DNA from: Flectonema sp. DT1601
Taxonomy: Eukaryota > Euglenozoa > Diplonemea > Diplonemida > Diplonemidae
DNA length: 64,000 bases
Direction of reading: 5' to 3'
Assembly (NCBI GenBank): GCA_964019425.1
Contig: OZ025794.1
Location: 1,240,001-1,304,000 of the forward strand
In this document: one piece after another, positions 41,983 through 51,709 of the stretch
How positions within the stretch are numbered: position 1 is the stretch's first letter
Layout of the letters: the number at the start of each line of letters is the position of its first letter
Made by a program: the position numbers and the translations under genes
The notes under the pieces: model-generated
Told to the model about the DNA's origin: nothing
Seen by the model: the letters and a program-made list of their open reading frames with translations, nothing else
Databases searched by the model: none

Positions 41983-44334
41983 ATGGGGGGACAGGATAGT
42001 GACAAGTACCTGTTAGATGATAGTAATTCTAACGACGTTATAACTTTAGCATCTCATGTGACGAACTCTCAAAAAGAAGTAGTAGTCGTGTCTTTGGGAT
42101 CGTTGAAGACTTTTTTACAAACTGATTTACTGAAAGCTGAAACTCTGAAATCTGCACCGGTGTATTTCCTATGGTTGGCGGCTTTGACTACTTTGATTAT
42201 GATCAGTCAGGTTGGGAATATAAAAGCATACAATGTTTTGTATCATTTGGAACACGCTCATCACCAAGATTTAGAATTAGATATGTGGAATCGAATAACC
42301 ACCGCAAACGAGTTCTGGGGTTGGGCAGATAAAGTTGCAGAACATTTATGGTTGAGAGATGTTCATCCGATGAATTTCCCACTTGGATATTTCTTACTGA
42401 GACAGTTTCGTGTAGCCCCCCAAGAATATAACATCCCCCAAGTCATAACTATGAATGAATCATTAAAACTTCCCAAAACAACATATCCAGAATGGAGTGA
42501 TGGCAGCCCAAGTACGGCAACATTTGGACCCAGAACTCTTCCTTTCATACCCGACAGTCAAAAGACTAGTCGAGTTAATGTCCTGTCTGTGGCTACCAAA
42601 TTCAATGTTTATAATACGGAATACGCGTTTTCTGCTCCGTTGGCGTATTCTACTCCTTTGCCTGAAATTAAAAATCAACTTGCTGGATTAAAAAATGATA
42701 GTTGGATTGATGCCTCGACGAGGATTATCGTTGTTGACATACTGACGTATAATCCGGCAATCGGATCATTTGCGGCGAATCATTTGTTCGTTGAGATTTT
42801 TGCTTCCGGTAGTTCCGTTCCTTCGACTAAGGCATATCCGTTTAATATAATATCATTCAGCTCATCACTTAGACGATTTACATTCGCAATGGATATTGCG
42901 GTGATCCTTGGTGGGTTTGTGATATTGGTTAACATATTCGCAACTGTAAAAACAAATTGGGGATTGGGAATTCCAGTTATATCGATATGGGAAATCTTTG
43001 ACTTGTTATTGTTAATATTTCTTGGTATTGGTTATGGCTTTAGAATGTCCTTATGGCTAGAGGTTCCGGAGTTGGCACACAGTACCTCAGATGAATCAAA
43101 TAAAGAAATGTATCAAATCTTATTTCAGTATGGGTACAACTTTGAAAGGTCGAATACTTACCTCGCATGTTCAGTAACCATGGCTTGGGTTCGTTCTCTT
43201 AAAATCTTACAATACTCAGAGAGGTTGGGAGTTCTGTCATTAACGATAAAGTTTGCTGCGGGAGAGTTATTCTCACTGGCAATTATTTTTATATTCGTCT
43301 TGGCTGGATATTCTGTTGGAGCAACTGCTTTATTCGGAGCAGATTTCGAGCAATTTTCTTCTGTTCAAAACAGTGTTGGCTACCTGACCAGAATGCTAAT
43401 TTCTGCAGAAATCGGATCTGACTGGACTACACTGCAGTCTATTCACCCAAGGTTTGTTTGGCCATTTATGGGATCGTTTATGTTGTTGTCATGGCTTTTA
43501 TTACTGAACATGGTTCTTGCTATTGTGAGTGGTAGTTTCGCATCAGTTCAGGCAGCTTGTGGAGGTAAGGTTGCGGATTGGTCTTTTGGTAGTTTAAAAG
43601 ATGATTTATTACTACTAAATAAATCGATGCCGTGGAGCAGAAATAAAAATCATAATAAAAAGCAAAAGGGTAGGCGGAAGAAGACGATACGAATAATTAT
43701 AGCTGAGATAAAATGTCATTCAGAAGGAAAACTTTACGATATGAAACTTGAGGAATGGACCCATCTTGTGAGAGAACAATATTCTCACACTGAAGCAAGA
43801 CGGATTTTTGAACGAGCGGAGAAAGATCCTCGAACAATGGTTGAGAATAAACAAATTCTAGATAACAGTACTGTTGATGATGAGATAAAGAGTTTATCTG
43901 ATACTCATATTTCACAAGTCTCACTTGGAAATGTTAAATCCGAGGAACTCTTAGAAATAAATGAACAATTACAATACATCAGATCCTTACTAGAGATTGG
44001 AAGACTTTCAAATCCGAGAGCAACAGCAACACCCGTCACCACCACACCACCAGTATTTAATAATGATAATGATAGTAGGGAAGGAGGTGTTCCTGTCTCT
44101 AGGAAGTCTCCATCTCACAAACCTATGCAAAATCCGATACAGCCACCTCAAAGAACATCAGCTTCTGTTATATCCCCATCGAGTAATAACACTTCTAATT
44201 ATAATAGTTACCATGTTCCAAGTAGAAGAAATAGTAATGTTAATAGCGCCAACAACAGCAGTCTTCTTATGTCCGCTTTAGACGAACGTCCGACTGTTGT
44301 TGTTTCTGTGAATAATCGTAGAAGGAAAAGATAA
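41983..44334 (+). CDS. Polycystin-2-like TRP cation channel
   Basis: A 783-residue protein with polycystin architecture. TM1 lies at ~58-77 (YFLWLAALTTLIMISQVG). A ~220-residue extracytosolic polycystin domain follows (~78-300, including WGWADKVAEHLWLRDVHP and SSLRRFTFAMDIAV). Then come five more helices to ~residue 515, with a pore-loop region near AEIGSDWTTLQSIHPRFVWPF and a last helix LLSWLLLLNMVLAIVSGSFA. The C-terminal ~260 residues are charged, with a coiled coil (~640-670) and a Ser/Asn/Pro-rich tail. PKD2-type channels pass Ca2+ and often sit on cilia or contractile vacuoles. Single exon. The ATG 41983 follows TAGAG, with the nearest strong acceptor at 41871-41872. Confidence 0.88.
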   Translation: MGGQDSDKYLLDDSNSNDVITLASHVTNSQKEVVVVSLGSLKTFLQTDLLKAETLKSAPVYFLWLAALTTLIMISQVGNIKAYNVLYHLEHAHHQDLELDMWNRITTANEFWGWADKVAEHLWLRDVHPMNFPLGYFLLRQFRVAPQEYNIPQVITMNESLKLPKTTYPEWSDGSPSTATFGPRTLPFIPDSQKTSRVNVLSVATKFNVYNTEYAFSAPLAYSTPLPEIKNQLAGLKNDSWIDASTRIIVVDILTYNPAIGSFAANHLFVEIFASGSSVPSTKAYPFNIISFSSSLRRFTFAMDIAVILGGFVILVNIFATVKTNWGLGIPVISIWEIFDLLLLIFLGIGYGFRMSLWLEVPELAHSTSDESNKEMYQILFQYGYNFERSNTYLACSVTMAWVRSLKILQYSERLGVLSLTIKFAAGELFSLAIIFIFVLAGYSVGATALFGADFEQFSSVQNSVGYLTRMLISAEIGSDWTTLQSIHPRFVWPFMGSFMLLSWLLLLNMVLAIVSGSFASVQAACGGKVADWSFGSLKDDLLLLNKSMPWSRNKNHNKKQKGRRKKTIRIIIAEIKCHSEGKLYDMKLEEWTHLVREQYSHTEARRIFERAEKDPRTMVENKQILDNSTVDDEIKSLSDTHISQVSLGNVKSEELLEINEQLQYIRSLLEIGRLSNPRATATPVTTTPPVFNNDNDSREGGVPVSRKSPSHKPMQNPIQPPQRTSASVISPSSNNTSNYNSYHVPSRRNSNVNSANNSSLLMSALDERPTVVVSVNNRRRKR

Positions 44335-45194
44335 TCTTTTCAACTTACTGACATCCACACCAACATCAGATGGTTATCGTATTTGGTGTTTTGGCTTTTA
44401 TTTTTATTTTACGGAATTAACTCTTCCTGTGTGTGTGTGAGGGGGAGAGTGATAAGGTGGACCAAAACGAGAAAAAAAATGAACTTCTTTTTTTGTGAAA
44501 TTTTTTTTTTTTTTTTTCAGGTGTTCCTTCGTTTCTTCTTCACGAACTGTTTTAGAAATTTCTCCCCTTTTTTTTTCGTTCTTGCTTAATTATTTATCAT
44601 TCAGCATGTTGACTTCTTTGTAAATGGGAAATCATCCATACATAAGTCTATTAGTATTATTATTATTATCGTTTAATGGTGTTTTTCTACTGCTTTAATT
44701 CGCGAGATGAATGGTACGTGAGTTACCTCGGCATGGGTTTTTTAATGTTCCACACTGTTATCATTTGCCCTGTTGGCTAGATGCATTAATTATTTCTGAG
44801 CTTTCCTACGGCTGTCCCATTTTTGCAATTACTACATAAGTAGTTCTATGCACGTGTGTGTTTTTTTTTTTTTTTTTTTTTTTAAATAAACACGACGACA
44901 GAATCATAATTGTAAAATAAATAAAAGGGGCGAACATATACGGCAATGCGAAGTATTCTTTTTTCCTTTCCTTTTTTTTTTCCTCTTCTTTTTTTATTTT
45001 TTCTCTCCTCAGAAGAGTATGTTTATTATTTATTAACTGAATTGTATGTATTCTTTTCCTTCTCCCTCCACCAAAGAAACTTGGCAAAATATTACGATTG
45101 CCTGTTTTATGGTGACGGTTCTTTTGTTTTTATTTTTGTGCAAAGACCAGCAGTACTCTTCCTAGATAGCTCTTTTCGTATCGTCCCAACATAA

Positions 45195-45310
45195 CGACGG
45201 TATGTGTATCCCCAAATTACCAGATTCGACAACGTCTTCTGGTCAATATGACAAGAAATATATTTCCCTTTTTTTTTTCAAAACGTTCCTTTCTTTGATA
45301 AGCAACTTCA
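45195..45310 (+). repeat. Dispersed repeat family 1, copy d
   Basis: Nearly identical to 45685-45800 over CCCCAAATTACCAGATTCGA, then ACGTcTTCTGGTCAATATGA, then CAAGAAATATATTTCCC. It then drifts through AAACGTTCCTTTCTTTGATA to a different 3' part. The strong match over ~75 bases to a copy 490 bp away points to a tandem or transposed duplication. Confidence 0.8.
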
Positions 45311-45684
45311 ACAACGAGACAATAAGTGAAACCTACTCTGCCATACATTGTACCTTAGTTTTGGTTTCTCAGGGCTCACGATTATTTCGTAATTGAATAA
45401 CTCGATTCCGTACTGCACTGAATGACACCACAGAAAAAGATACATATATTCAGATATGTTAGAAATATTTATTATATTGTAGGGCATGTACGTCATTTGC
45501 AGATTGTTAGCCTATATTAACATTATTAGTACTGTGTCGTGAGTTTTTTTTTTATTTCACTATATAGCTTTGATACAATATAGAGATTTATATTCGTATA
45601 AACCAAATCAACCTCATCCGTAACAGATGTTAATTATCGTTATGTTTGTGATACAATTCAAACATTCAACCTCCCCAGCTTGGT

Positions 45685-45905
45685 GATAGTACGTGATCCC
45701 CAAATTACCAGATTCGACGACGTATTCTGGTCAATATGACAAGAAATATATTTCCCTTTTTTATGCAATCTTTTTTCTAAACGTACCTTTACTTTGATTA
45801 ACAACTACAAATAATTTTATTCAGTCAAAGTGCTTGATATTAATTTTATTTTAATACCCTAAAGTTGTTACTGTTTCTTACGTTGTCAAAGTTTCAGCCC
45901 TCCCG
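45685..45905 (+). repeat. Dispersed repeat family 1, copy b (longest)
   Basis: The most complete copy. Blocks in order: CCCCAAATTACCAGATTCGA, ATTCTGGTCAATATGACAAG, TAAACGTACCTTTACTTTGA, TTAACAACT, AATACCCTAAAGTTGTTACT, TTACGTTGTCAAAGTTTCAG. The same order is seen at 6815-7010 and partly at 17196-17262. No coding potential. Confidence 0.75.
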
Positions 45906-46314
45906 CCTTTGGTTTTTTTGCTTATGGTACTTTTTGGTTATTGTTCTTGTAGTCTTTAGGGTAAGTCTTCTTGAACATTGGATACCCACTGTGTGCCAGT
46001 GTTTTATAATAGACTTACTCACATTGTTTTCGTATTCGTCTCGTGCCTTTGCTAAATTACTAGCTGCCTGTTGCAGATCACCAGCGTGATTTTAATTCCT
46101 TTTTTTTTTTTTTTTTTTTTCCCTTGATTGTTGATGTTCAGTTGTCAGACATAACAATCCAAGTATGAATGAGTCTACTTATGTTGCTTCGTAGCTCTAG
46201 GGAGTTAACCTGATGCTCTCCTTTGTTTAATGTATCAGTGATGCTCAGAAAGTAGTGTATTGGACTTCCTTATCTATCTATCAGACATGAAAACCACCAA
46301 TATGATATTTACTC

Positions 46315-46357
46315 TCTTTGAAACAAGCATATGACTACTGGCAGGATCAACCAGGTT
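46315..46357 (-). rRNA. Fragment of 18S rRNA 5' end (43 nt, antisense)
   Basis: Read on the minus strand, this stretch begins AACCTGGTTGATCCTGCCAG and continues through TAGTCATATGCTTGTTTCAAAGA, the universally conserved first ~43 bases of eukaryotic SSU rRNA. After that the sequence leaves the rRNA pattern (no TTAAGCCATGCATG follows). Upstream on the minus strand is a non-rRNA stretch that could be external spacer. So it is a fragment rather than a gene; whether it came from DNA transfer or a reverse-transcribed RNA is unknown. Confidence 0.85.
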
Positions 46358-46677
46358 TCTTGTTACTCTAACCAACAGGGAGTACCCGAAAGTACGCACC
46401 CGAGAGTTGAAAGCATCAAGACGTTGGTTGTCTCTTTTTTTCCGCAGTTCTGATAGAGGCAGTCACCACCAAACCTTTCGGTCAGCAGCAGCTTCTCTAT
46501 AGAACTTGTGATGGTTTTCACCATCGTGCCTTCCAGAATGTTTAGTTTTTATTTTATTCCTCTCACAGGATGATGAGATCAGGTTTACAGAGTGCTTAAG
46601 ATAGAAATCAATACGTTGATTTGATTAACTTAATAAATAAATTCATTATCAGGTTAGCAACAATAACAATACCAAGA

Positions 46678-48528
46678 ATGATTCGATTCTTACTTACTTT
46701 GTCAACGACTGTATCCACAGTAGCGATAATAACATCTATACCAGATGGTTCTATTGAAGGGATTATTGTTAATAAAACTGAGATGTACAGAGGAATACCA
46801 TTCGCTCAACCACCAGTTGGCAATCTTAGATTCAGGGATCCAGTTCCTATAAATCCGTGGAGTGGTGTGAAGGACGCGACTAACTTTGGAGCTAGTTGCA
46901 CGCAACCTGGGTCACCCGGGACACACAGAGGTCCTGGATGGGCTTCTATTAATGTTTCAGTTAGTTCGGAAGACTGTTTGTATTTAAACGTGTTTAAGCC
47001 TTTCAATAAAACAAACCTCCCAGTTATGGTTTATCTTCATGCGGGTGAATTCGTTTACGGATCGTCAAACGACGAGGAGAATAACTTTCCGTATCTCTCA
47101 AATAATGTGATATTAGTAACAGCGAATAGCAGGATTGGTTTGGTTGGTTTTGGAGCTTTGCCGGAATTCGCGAATGAATCAAACGGATCGACAGGAAATT
47201 ATGGAATGCTTGATCAAAGACTTGTATTTAAATGGATTCAAAAATCAATATCATCCCTGGGAGGTGATCCTTCCAGAGTTACTATTTTTGGAGAGTCATC
47301 AGGAGGAACGTCAGTTAGTTTCCACATAACATCACGTGAAAGCAAAAAGTATTTCCATCGAGCAATTCTAGAATCACCCGGAGTGACGCAAACAAAACTA
47401 TTATCTGAAGCACTAGTCAACACTCAATATGTAATAACGTGTCTCGCGTTTTATCAATCTGCTTCATGTGTCTTATCATCACCTGTGGTGTATAAACATT
47501 TCCCAACCAGAGTCTTATACACCAACACTAGTGCTTTGATACTGGGTACTATCGATAGCCTGAAGTTAAAATGCAGCTCAGATGCCAGTTGCCCTGGTAT
47601 CCAATATGACAATGATAAGGGTGGTGGTTATTTTGTGTCTTCACCACATCCGTTTTTAAAAAAAACTTTTTCAAATGTTGATTTATATTTAAAATGGGGT
47701 GAGGTGGGTCAATCAGGTGTCAACTGCCTTCGTACTGCCAGCATTATCAGCATAACTCTTGTAAGTGAAAGTCTTCCTTTTGATGATACGATTGTCACAG
47801 ATGGTGTTGCTCCTGTTATCGATGGTGTTAATCTAAATCAAACAATTACAGAAATAGTTAGGAATGAAGGAATAACTGATATCGAAGTATTGTCGGGAAG
47901 TAATAAAGACGAAGGTACTATTTTTATGGAATTAGTACCTGAAATAAAATGCAATGCCACCTACAGTGATTTTCAAGAATGGTCAACCACTCTCTACGGT
48001 GAGGAATTAGGATCACAGATACCATCTCTCTTTGAAGTTATTGATCAACCTGTTCCTCAATGCAATGATGACACTAAGGGAAATGGAACTTGGTATATGT
48101 CAGCCATGAGAAGTACTGGTGATTGGACTATTCTTTGTAGATCAAAAATGATCTCATCAAAATCAATGAAATCTTCATACCAATACTACTTTACTCACGA
48201 ACCACAATACTCTATGAATTACAATAGTCTAAGTACTTTAGGTGCGTTTCACGGAGCTGAAGTTCCTTTTGTTTTCGGAGACTATTTTGAGCTTTCTAAT
48301 CCGGGAGAGAGACAGCTATCATCAGCAATGGGATGCTACTGGTCTAACTTTGCTGAAACTGGTAGTCCGAATAATGGTTCTTGTTCTATACCTGGACTAC
48401 CTTATTGGCCTACGTTTGGAACATCTGAGTCTTACATAGAACTGGCTGCGACAACAACTACATCGAATGTCACTGTTCAGACGCATCTTCATAAGGCAGC
48501 ATGTGACTTGTTTAGTCAGTTTAAATAA
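46678..48528 (+). CDS. Type-B carboxylesterase, secretory
   Basis: A 616-residue alpha/beta-hydrolase of the carboxylesterase/cholinesterase family. An N-terminal signal peptide (MIRFLLTLSTTVSTVAIITS) precedes the core. Landmarks: YRGIPFAQPPVGNLRF (~41-56), SEDCLYLNVFKP (~99-110), nucleophile elbow FGESSGG (Ser at ~206), acid residue in GSNKDEGTIF (~408-417) and catalytic His in LGAFHGAEVPFVFGD (~522-536), so the triad is complete. Many N-glycosylation sites. The oxyanion segment is HAGEF rather than the usual HGGGF, a notable change that may alter activity. It is expected to hydrolyse esters in the secretory pathway or outside the cell. The ATG 46678 was chosen because it opens the signal peptide and follows AG 46651-46652. 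Confidence 0.92.
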   Translation: MIRFLLTLSTTVSTVAIITSIPDGSIEGIIVNKTEMYRGIPFAQPPVGNLRFRDPVPINPWSGVKDATNFGASCTQPGSPGTHRGPGWASINVSVSSEDCLYLNVFKPFNKTNLPVMVYLHAGEFVYGSSNDEENNFPYLSNNVILVTANSRIGLVGFGALPEFANESNGSTGNYGMLDQRLVFKWIQKSISSLGGDPSRVTIFGESSGGTSVSFHITSRESKKYFHRAILESPGVTQTKLLSEALVNTQYVITCLAFYQSASCVLSSPVVYKHFPTRVLYTNTSALILGTIDSLKLKCSSDASCPGIQYDNDKGGGYFVSSPHPFLKKTFSNVDLYLKWGEVGQSGVNCLRTASIISITLVSESLPFDDTIVTDGVAPVIDGVNLNQTITEIVRNEGITDIEVLSGSNKDEGTIFMELVPEIKCNATYSDFQEWSTTLYGEELGSQIPSLFEVIDQPVPQCNDDTKGNGTWYMSAMRSTGDWTILCRSKMISSKSMKSSYQYYFTHEPQYSMNYNSLSTLGAFHGAEVPFVFGDYFELSNPGERQLSSAMGCYWSNFAETGSPNNGSCSIPGLPYWPTFGTSESYIELAATTTTSNVTVQTHLHKAACDLFSQFK

Positions 48529-49719
48529 ATGATGAAATAATCATTTCGGGTGGCATATGCAGCAACTTGGTATCTTTCTTTTTTTTGCTTTCCATGCATT
48601 GAGTTGCATAAGTAGCCTTCGATTCTGAGGAATATGATTCAGAACTGAAATAATGTATTTATGCTTATAATCACCAATAGTGCTTGATTAGAGAACAAGA
48701 GCGAACGTTACCTCTCCTTGCAATACATTTGAACTTCTCGGATCTGGTGGTTTGTACCTGTTGTGAGTCAATCGTGATGGGTATCTTAACCTGTATCCCT
48801 GTTCCTTTTTTCTTTTTTTTGAACATAGGAAAGTGAAACGCTTCACTTTCTTAATAGTTGTTCACTCTTTTCTCTCAAATGTGCATTTTGGTATATTTTT
48901 ATTGTTTCTGGTACTTATCTTGCTTTTTTTTTTTCTTTCTTCTTCGAAGTCTAAAAGTTACTTTTAGACTAAAGTAAAAACCATGCCAACAATCTTGTGT
49001 AGTAGTTTCCTCCTCTTACTAATTACTTCAAAAGGCAAAGTTAAGTGAGGCGTGTTCTCCCTCTTGGCGAAAATTTGCGTTATCAGCAGTCTCTTATGCT
49101 GCCTGTTTCGTGTACGCAATGAGTCTGGGTCGTTACTTCTGGTGGTTAACTTACGTCTCTTCTCGTCGTGAGAGTATCACGGTTGTCGGAAGTCTGACGT
49201 CACTGACTTCAACAACAAAAAAAAAAAAAATAAAGAAAAGGCATCAATCACCCCAATCACTGAATCTTTTAACAGATGTTAAATTATTGTTTTATGTTAT
49301 GATACGCTGAAGCTGTATTTCATTTTTACAATCGAACTGTTAACTCTTCTCCTAGCTAATGAGGTAGTTCAGATAATGTGTTTGATTGGGGTAGTTATCG
49401 TTATTATATTATATTACATATTTTTTCTTTTTTTCTTTTTTTGTGTGTGTGAAATTATTTGTCGTGAAATTATTATCAACTAACTAACTCAACTCTTTTT
49501 ATCTTCTTTGATTCGATGCACAACAGAGGTGTTAATTTAGTCTAAAAATGACATACTTGTAACCTTTAAGGAGGTACGAGTATGAAAAATACGGACCGAT
49601 ATTCGAAAACTCGAACATCCTTTTCTTGCTTTTCATGTTTTTTTAGTTACACTGAACTTGTTGAAGACTGAGTGATAATAACCTTCACAACCTTTTTATT
49701 AAGCAGGTTCCATAAAGAA
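48529..49719. other. 1.2 kb intergenic region
   Basis: No supported gene. GTAACAGATGTTAAATTATTG-like sequence near 49272-49292 resembles a block near 45621-45650, possibly a further diverged repeat. AAGCAG (AG 49705-49706) precedes the next ATG by 13 bases. Confidence 0.4.
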
Positions 49720-51351
49720 ATGCTGCGACCCCGGAGACGTTCTTCCCGATATTTATATGGCGTGTGCATGATAGTGATGATGATGAGTACTGCTTTCTTT
49801 GGTGTTTTTGGAAGTCCGATTTCAACTCCTGACACTGAAACTATGACGTCGAAGTACTCACTTTCGAATAATACTTTGGATTGGCAATCTGAGAAGGAAG
49901 CAGTCATACGAGATAATGATTTTTTAGAAATTTCAAGTGAAGCGGATGCAGTACTTCACAAATTGAATGCACCATATTGGGTTAGACATGAACAGATGTA
50001 TGGACCTTCTGACAATAGAAAACCAATAGAAAAGAGTGAGTCTTTTCACATATTTTATACAGTCGATTGCACTCAGCATTCAGTATGGCAGTCGTTAACA
50101 CTTGAAAAGAGTTGGGAAGAAGTGAAGCAACCCGGAGCGCTTACTCGCGTAGTTGGAAATTGTGTTAACCTCAAAGGACGAATTGCGATGACAATCGAAC
50201 GAGTAAATCGATCGATTGCTTCTCCAAATTCAAAAAGTTTTATATTCTACGCGCCGTCGGTAAATACAAAAATCAAAGGTGAAAATTACTCTCCATTGAA
50301 CAGACCGGCTTCTGTTTTTTATTGGCTTGCAAATGCCCAACCCCTGGAGGATGTTTTTGCCCTCGTCGATCCCGATATGATTTTCTTAAAACCTCTAAAA
50401 CACTTCAACATGGTTAAACCTGGTCATCCATTCGGACAATACTACGGATACATGGAACATAGAGATTGGATATACCATTATAAGAAAGTATGTGAGACTA
50501 CAGTATACACAGGTAAACTCATACCAACAGAACGCGACTGCACTATAAAAGGACCAAGGAAAGCATGGGCGACAGGACCACCACATTACATGGCAAAGGA
50601 TGATTGGTATGTTCATGTGTTGTGGTGGTTGAGATACACTGTTGGCATGAAAGTTAATTGGGGAGATTGGGTATCTGAAATGGCTGGGTTTTCGTCTGCT
50701 TTAATCACCATGAATATCCACACGAAGACTATGTCGGGGATCACATGGGAACGCGCATCAGATGTAAACAGACATCTGTTTTCAAATTTAAAACAAATAC
50801 CCCACGGAGAGGTCGACAACGATCTTACTGCAGTCCCTGATAGATATCTACCATATATTCTTCATTATTGTGTTACATTTGAGGTTGGAAGAAATTGGAA
50901 TCCAATATCTTTATGGAGATTTGCTTCACCCCAAGTCATGTGGGAAGAAACCAATAAGGAACCGTTATTGGATTACATGCATTGGTCGAAATACAGAGTT
51001 CCGACTGACTGGGGAGGCGTGATAAGCGCTGATACTCCTATGCAAAAAAGTCTCCTTGATTGTGAACAACCACTTCTGTTTGAATACCCACCGCTAACGA
51101 CAATGCTTTCTGCCTACGGTGATAAATGGGATTCAGAAGATCGTGGTTGGTATATCTTTTTCGTGAGTGTGATTCCTTCGATTAACAGAGCTCTTATAAA
51201 GTATAAAACAAAATACTGCAATGGGCACAACACTGCACGGCTTTGGAGAACTGCACACGATCAGAAATGGATGTCACACTTTTACATCACACCGAATGTA
51301 TCGAACACAAAAGGTTTCTCTTTTAGGGGAGTTGATGAACCAGCGCCATAG
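49720..51351 (+). CDS. HPAT/SGT-like Golgi glycosyltransferase
   Basis: A 543-residue type II membrane protein: short basic cytosolic tail (MLRPRRRSSR), signal anchor (~13-30, YGVCMIVMMMSTAFFGVF), then a lumenal catalytic domain. It resembles plant hydroxyproline arabinosyltransferases (HPAT) and peptidyl-serine galactosyltransferase (SGT1). Landmarks: FHIFYTVDCTQHSVWQSLTL, the metal-binding-type LVDPDMIFLKPL (~214-225), HPFGQYYGY (~234-242), and HYCVTFEVG (~385). These enzymes add sugars to hydroxyproline or serine of secreted or cell-wall glycoproteins. Which sugar is added here cannot be told. The ATG at 49720 gives a proper signal anchor, and AG 49705-49706 lies 13 bases upstream. Single exon. 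Confidence 0.85.
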   Translation: MLRPRRRSSRYLYGVCMIVMMMSTAFFGVFGSPISTPDTETMTSKYSLSNNTLDWQSEKEAVIRDNDFLEISSEADAVLHKLNAPYWVRHEQMYGPSDNRKPIEKSESFHIFYTVDCTQHSVWQSLTLEKSWEEVKQPGALTRVVGNCVNLKGRIAMTIERVNRSIASPNSKSFIFYAPSVNTKIKGENYSPLNRPASVFYWLANAQPLEDVFALVDPDMIFLKPLKHFNMVKPGHPFGQYYGYMEHRDWIYHYKKVCETTVYTGKLIPTERDCTIKGPRKAWATGPPHYMAKDDWYVHVLWWLRYTVGMKVNWGDWVSEMAGFSSALITMNIHTKTMSGITWERASDVNRHLFSNLKQIPHGEVDNDLTAVPDRYLPYILHYCVTFEVGRNWNPISLWRFASPQVMWEETNKEPLLDYMHWSKYRVPTDWGGVISADTPMQKSLLDCEQPLLFEYPPLTTMLSAYGDKWDSEDRGWYIFFVSVIPSINRALIKYKTKYCNGHNTARLWRTAHDQKWMSHFYITPNVSNTKGFSFRGVDEPAP

Positions 51352-51709
51352 TTGAACATCACTCCTCTTTTATTAGGTAGTATTCATTTCAGAGAGTGAA
51401 CGGGGCTGGATTCTTGACACCCCCCATTTCCACAAATTATTTATTATTGTGTTGACATTTTTCTTCTTTTTTTTTAAAACGAAGTAGAGGTAACTGAATT
51501 TGCGAAAAAACAAAAAAAACAAAACTGTCTCACCTGTTTTAGTAAAAAATAGTTTCTCTTTACACCCCCCTCATAGCAATAGCAGGGTTTCTCATCGATT
51601 ATGAGAGTAGCAGTAATGAGGGGTTGGATACTTGATAACTGTATGAGATTAACTTAAATAAAGTAATTATAATACACGGCAGAACCTCACTATCAATATA
51701 ATAATAAAA
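51352..51709. other. Intergenic, 358 bp
   Basis: No gene seen. ACACGGCAG (AG 51681-51682) is a weak candidate acceptor 27 bases before the next ATG. Confidence 0.35.

Larger units (their letters stand above)
44335..46677. other. 2.3 kb intergenic region with repeats and rRNA fragment
   Basis: No supported protein gene. Contains two copies of repeat family 1 (45195-45310 and 45685-45905) and an antisense 43-base fragment of the 18S 5' end (46315-46357). ATTCATTATCAG (AG 46651-46652) is a candidate acceptor 25 bases before the next ATG. Confidence 0.5.
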
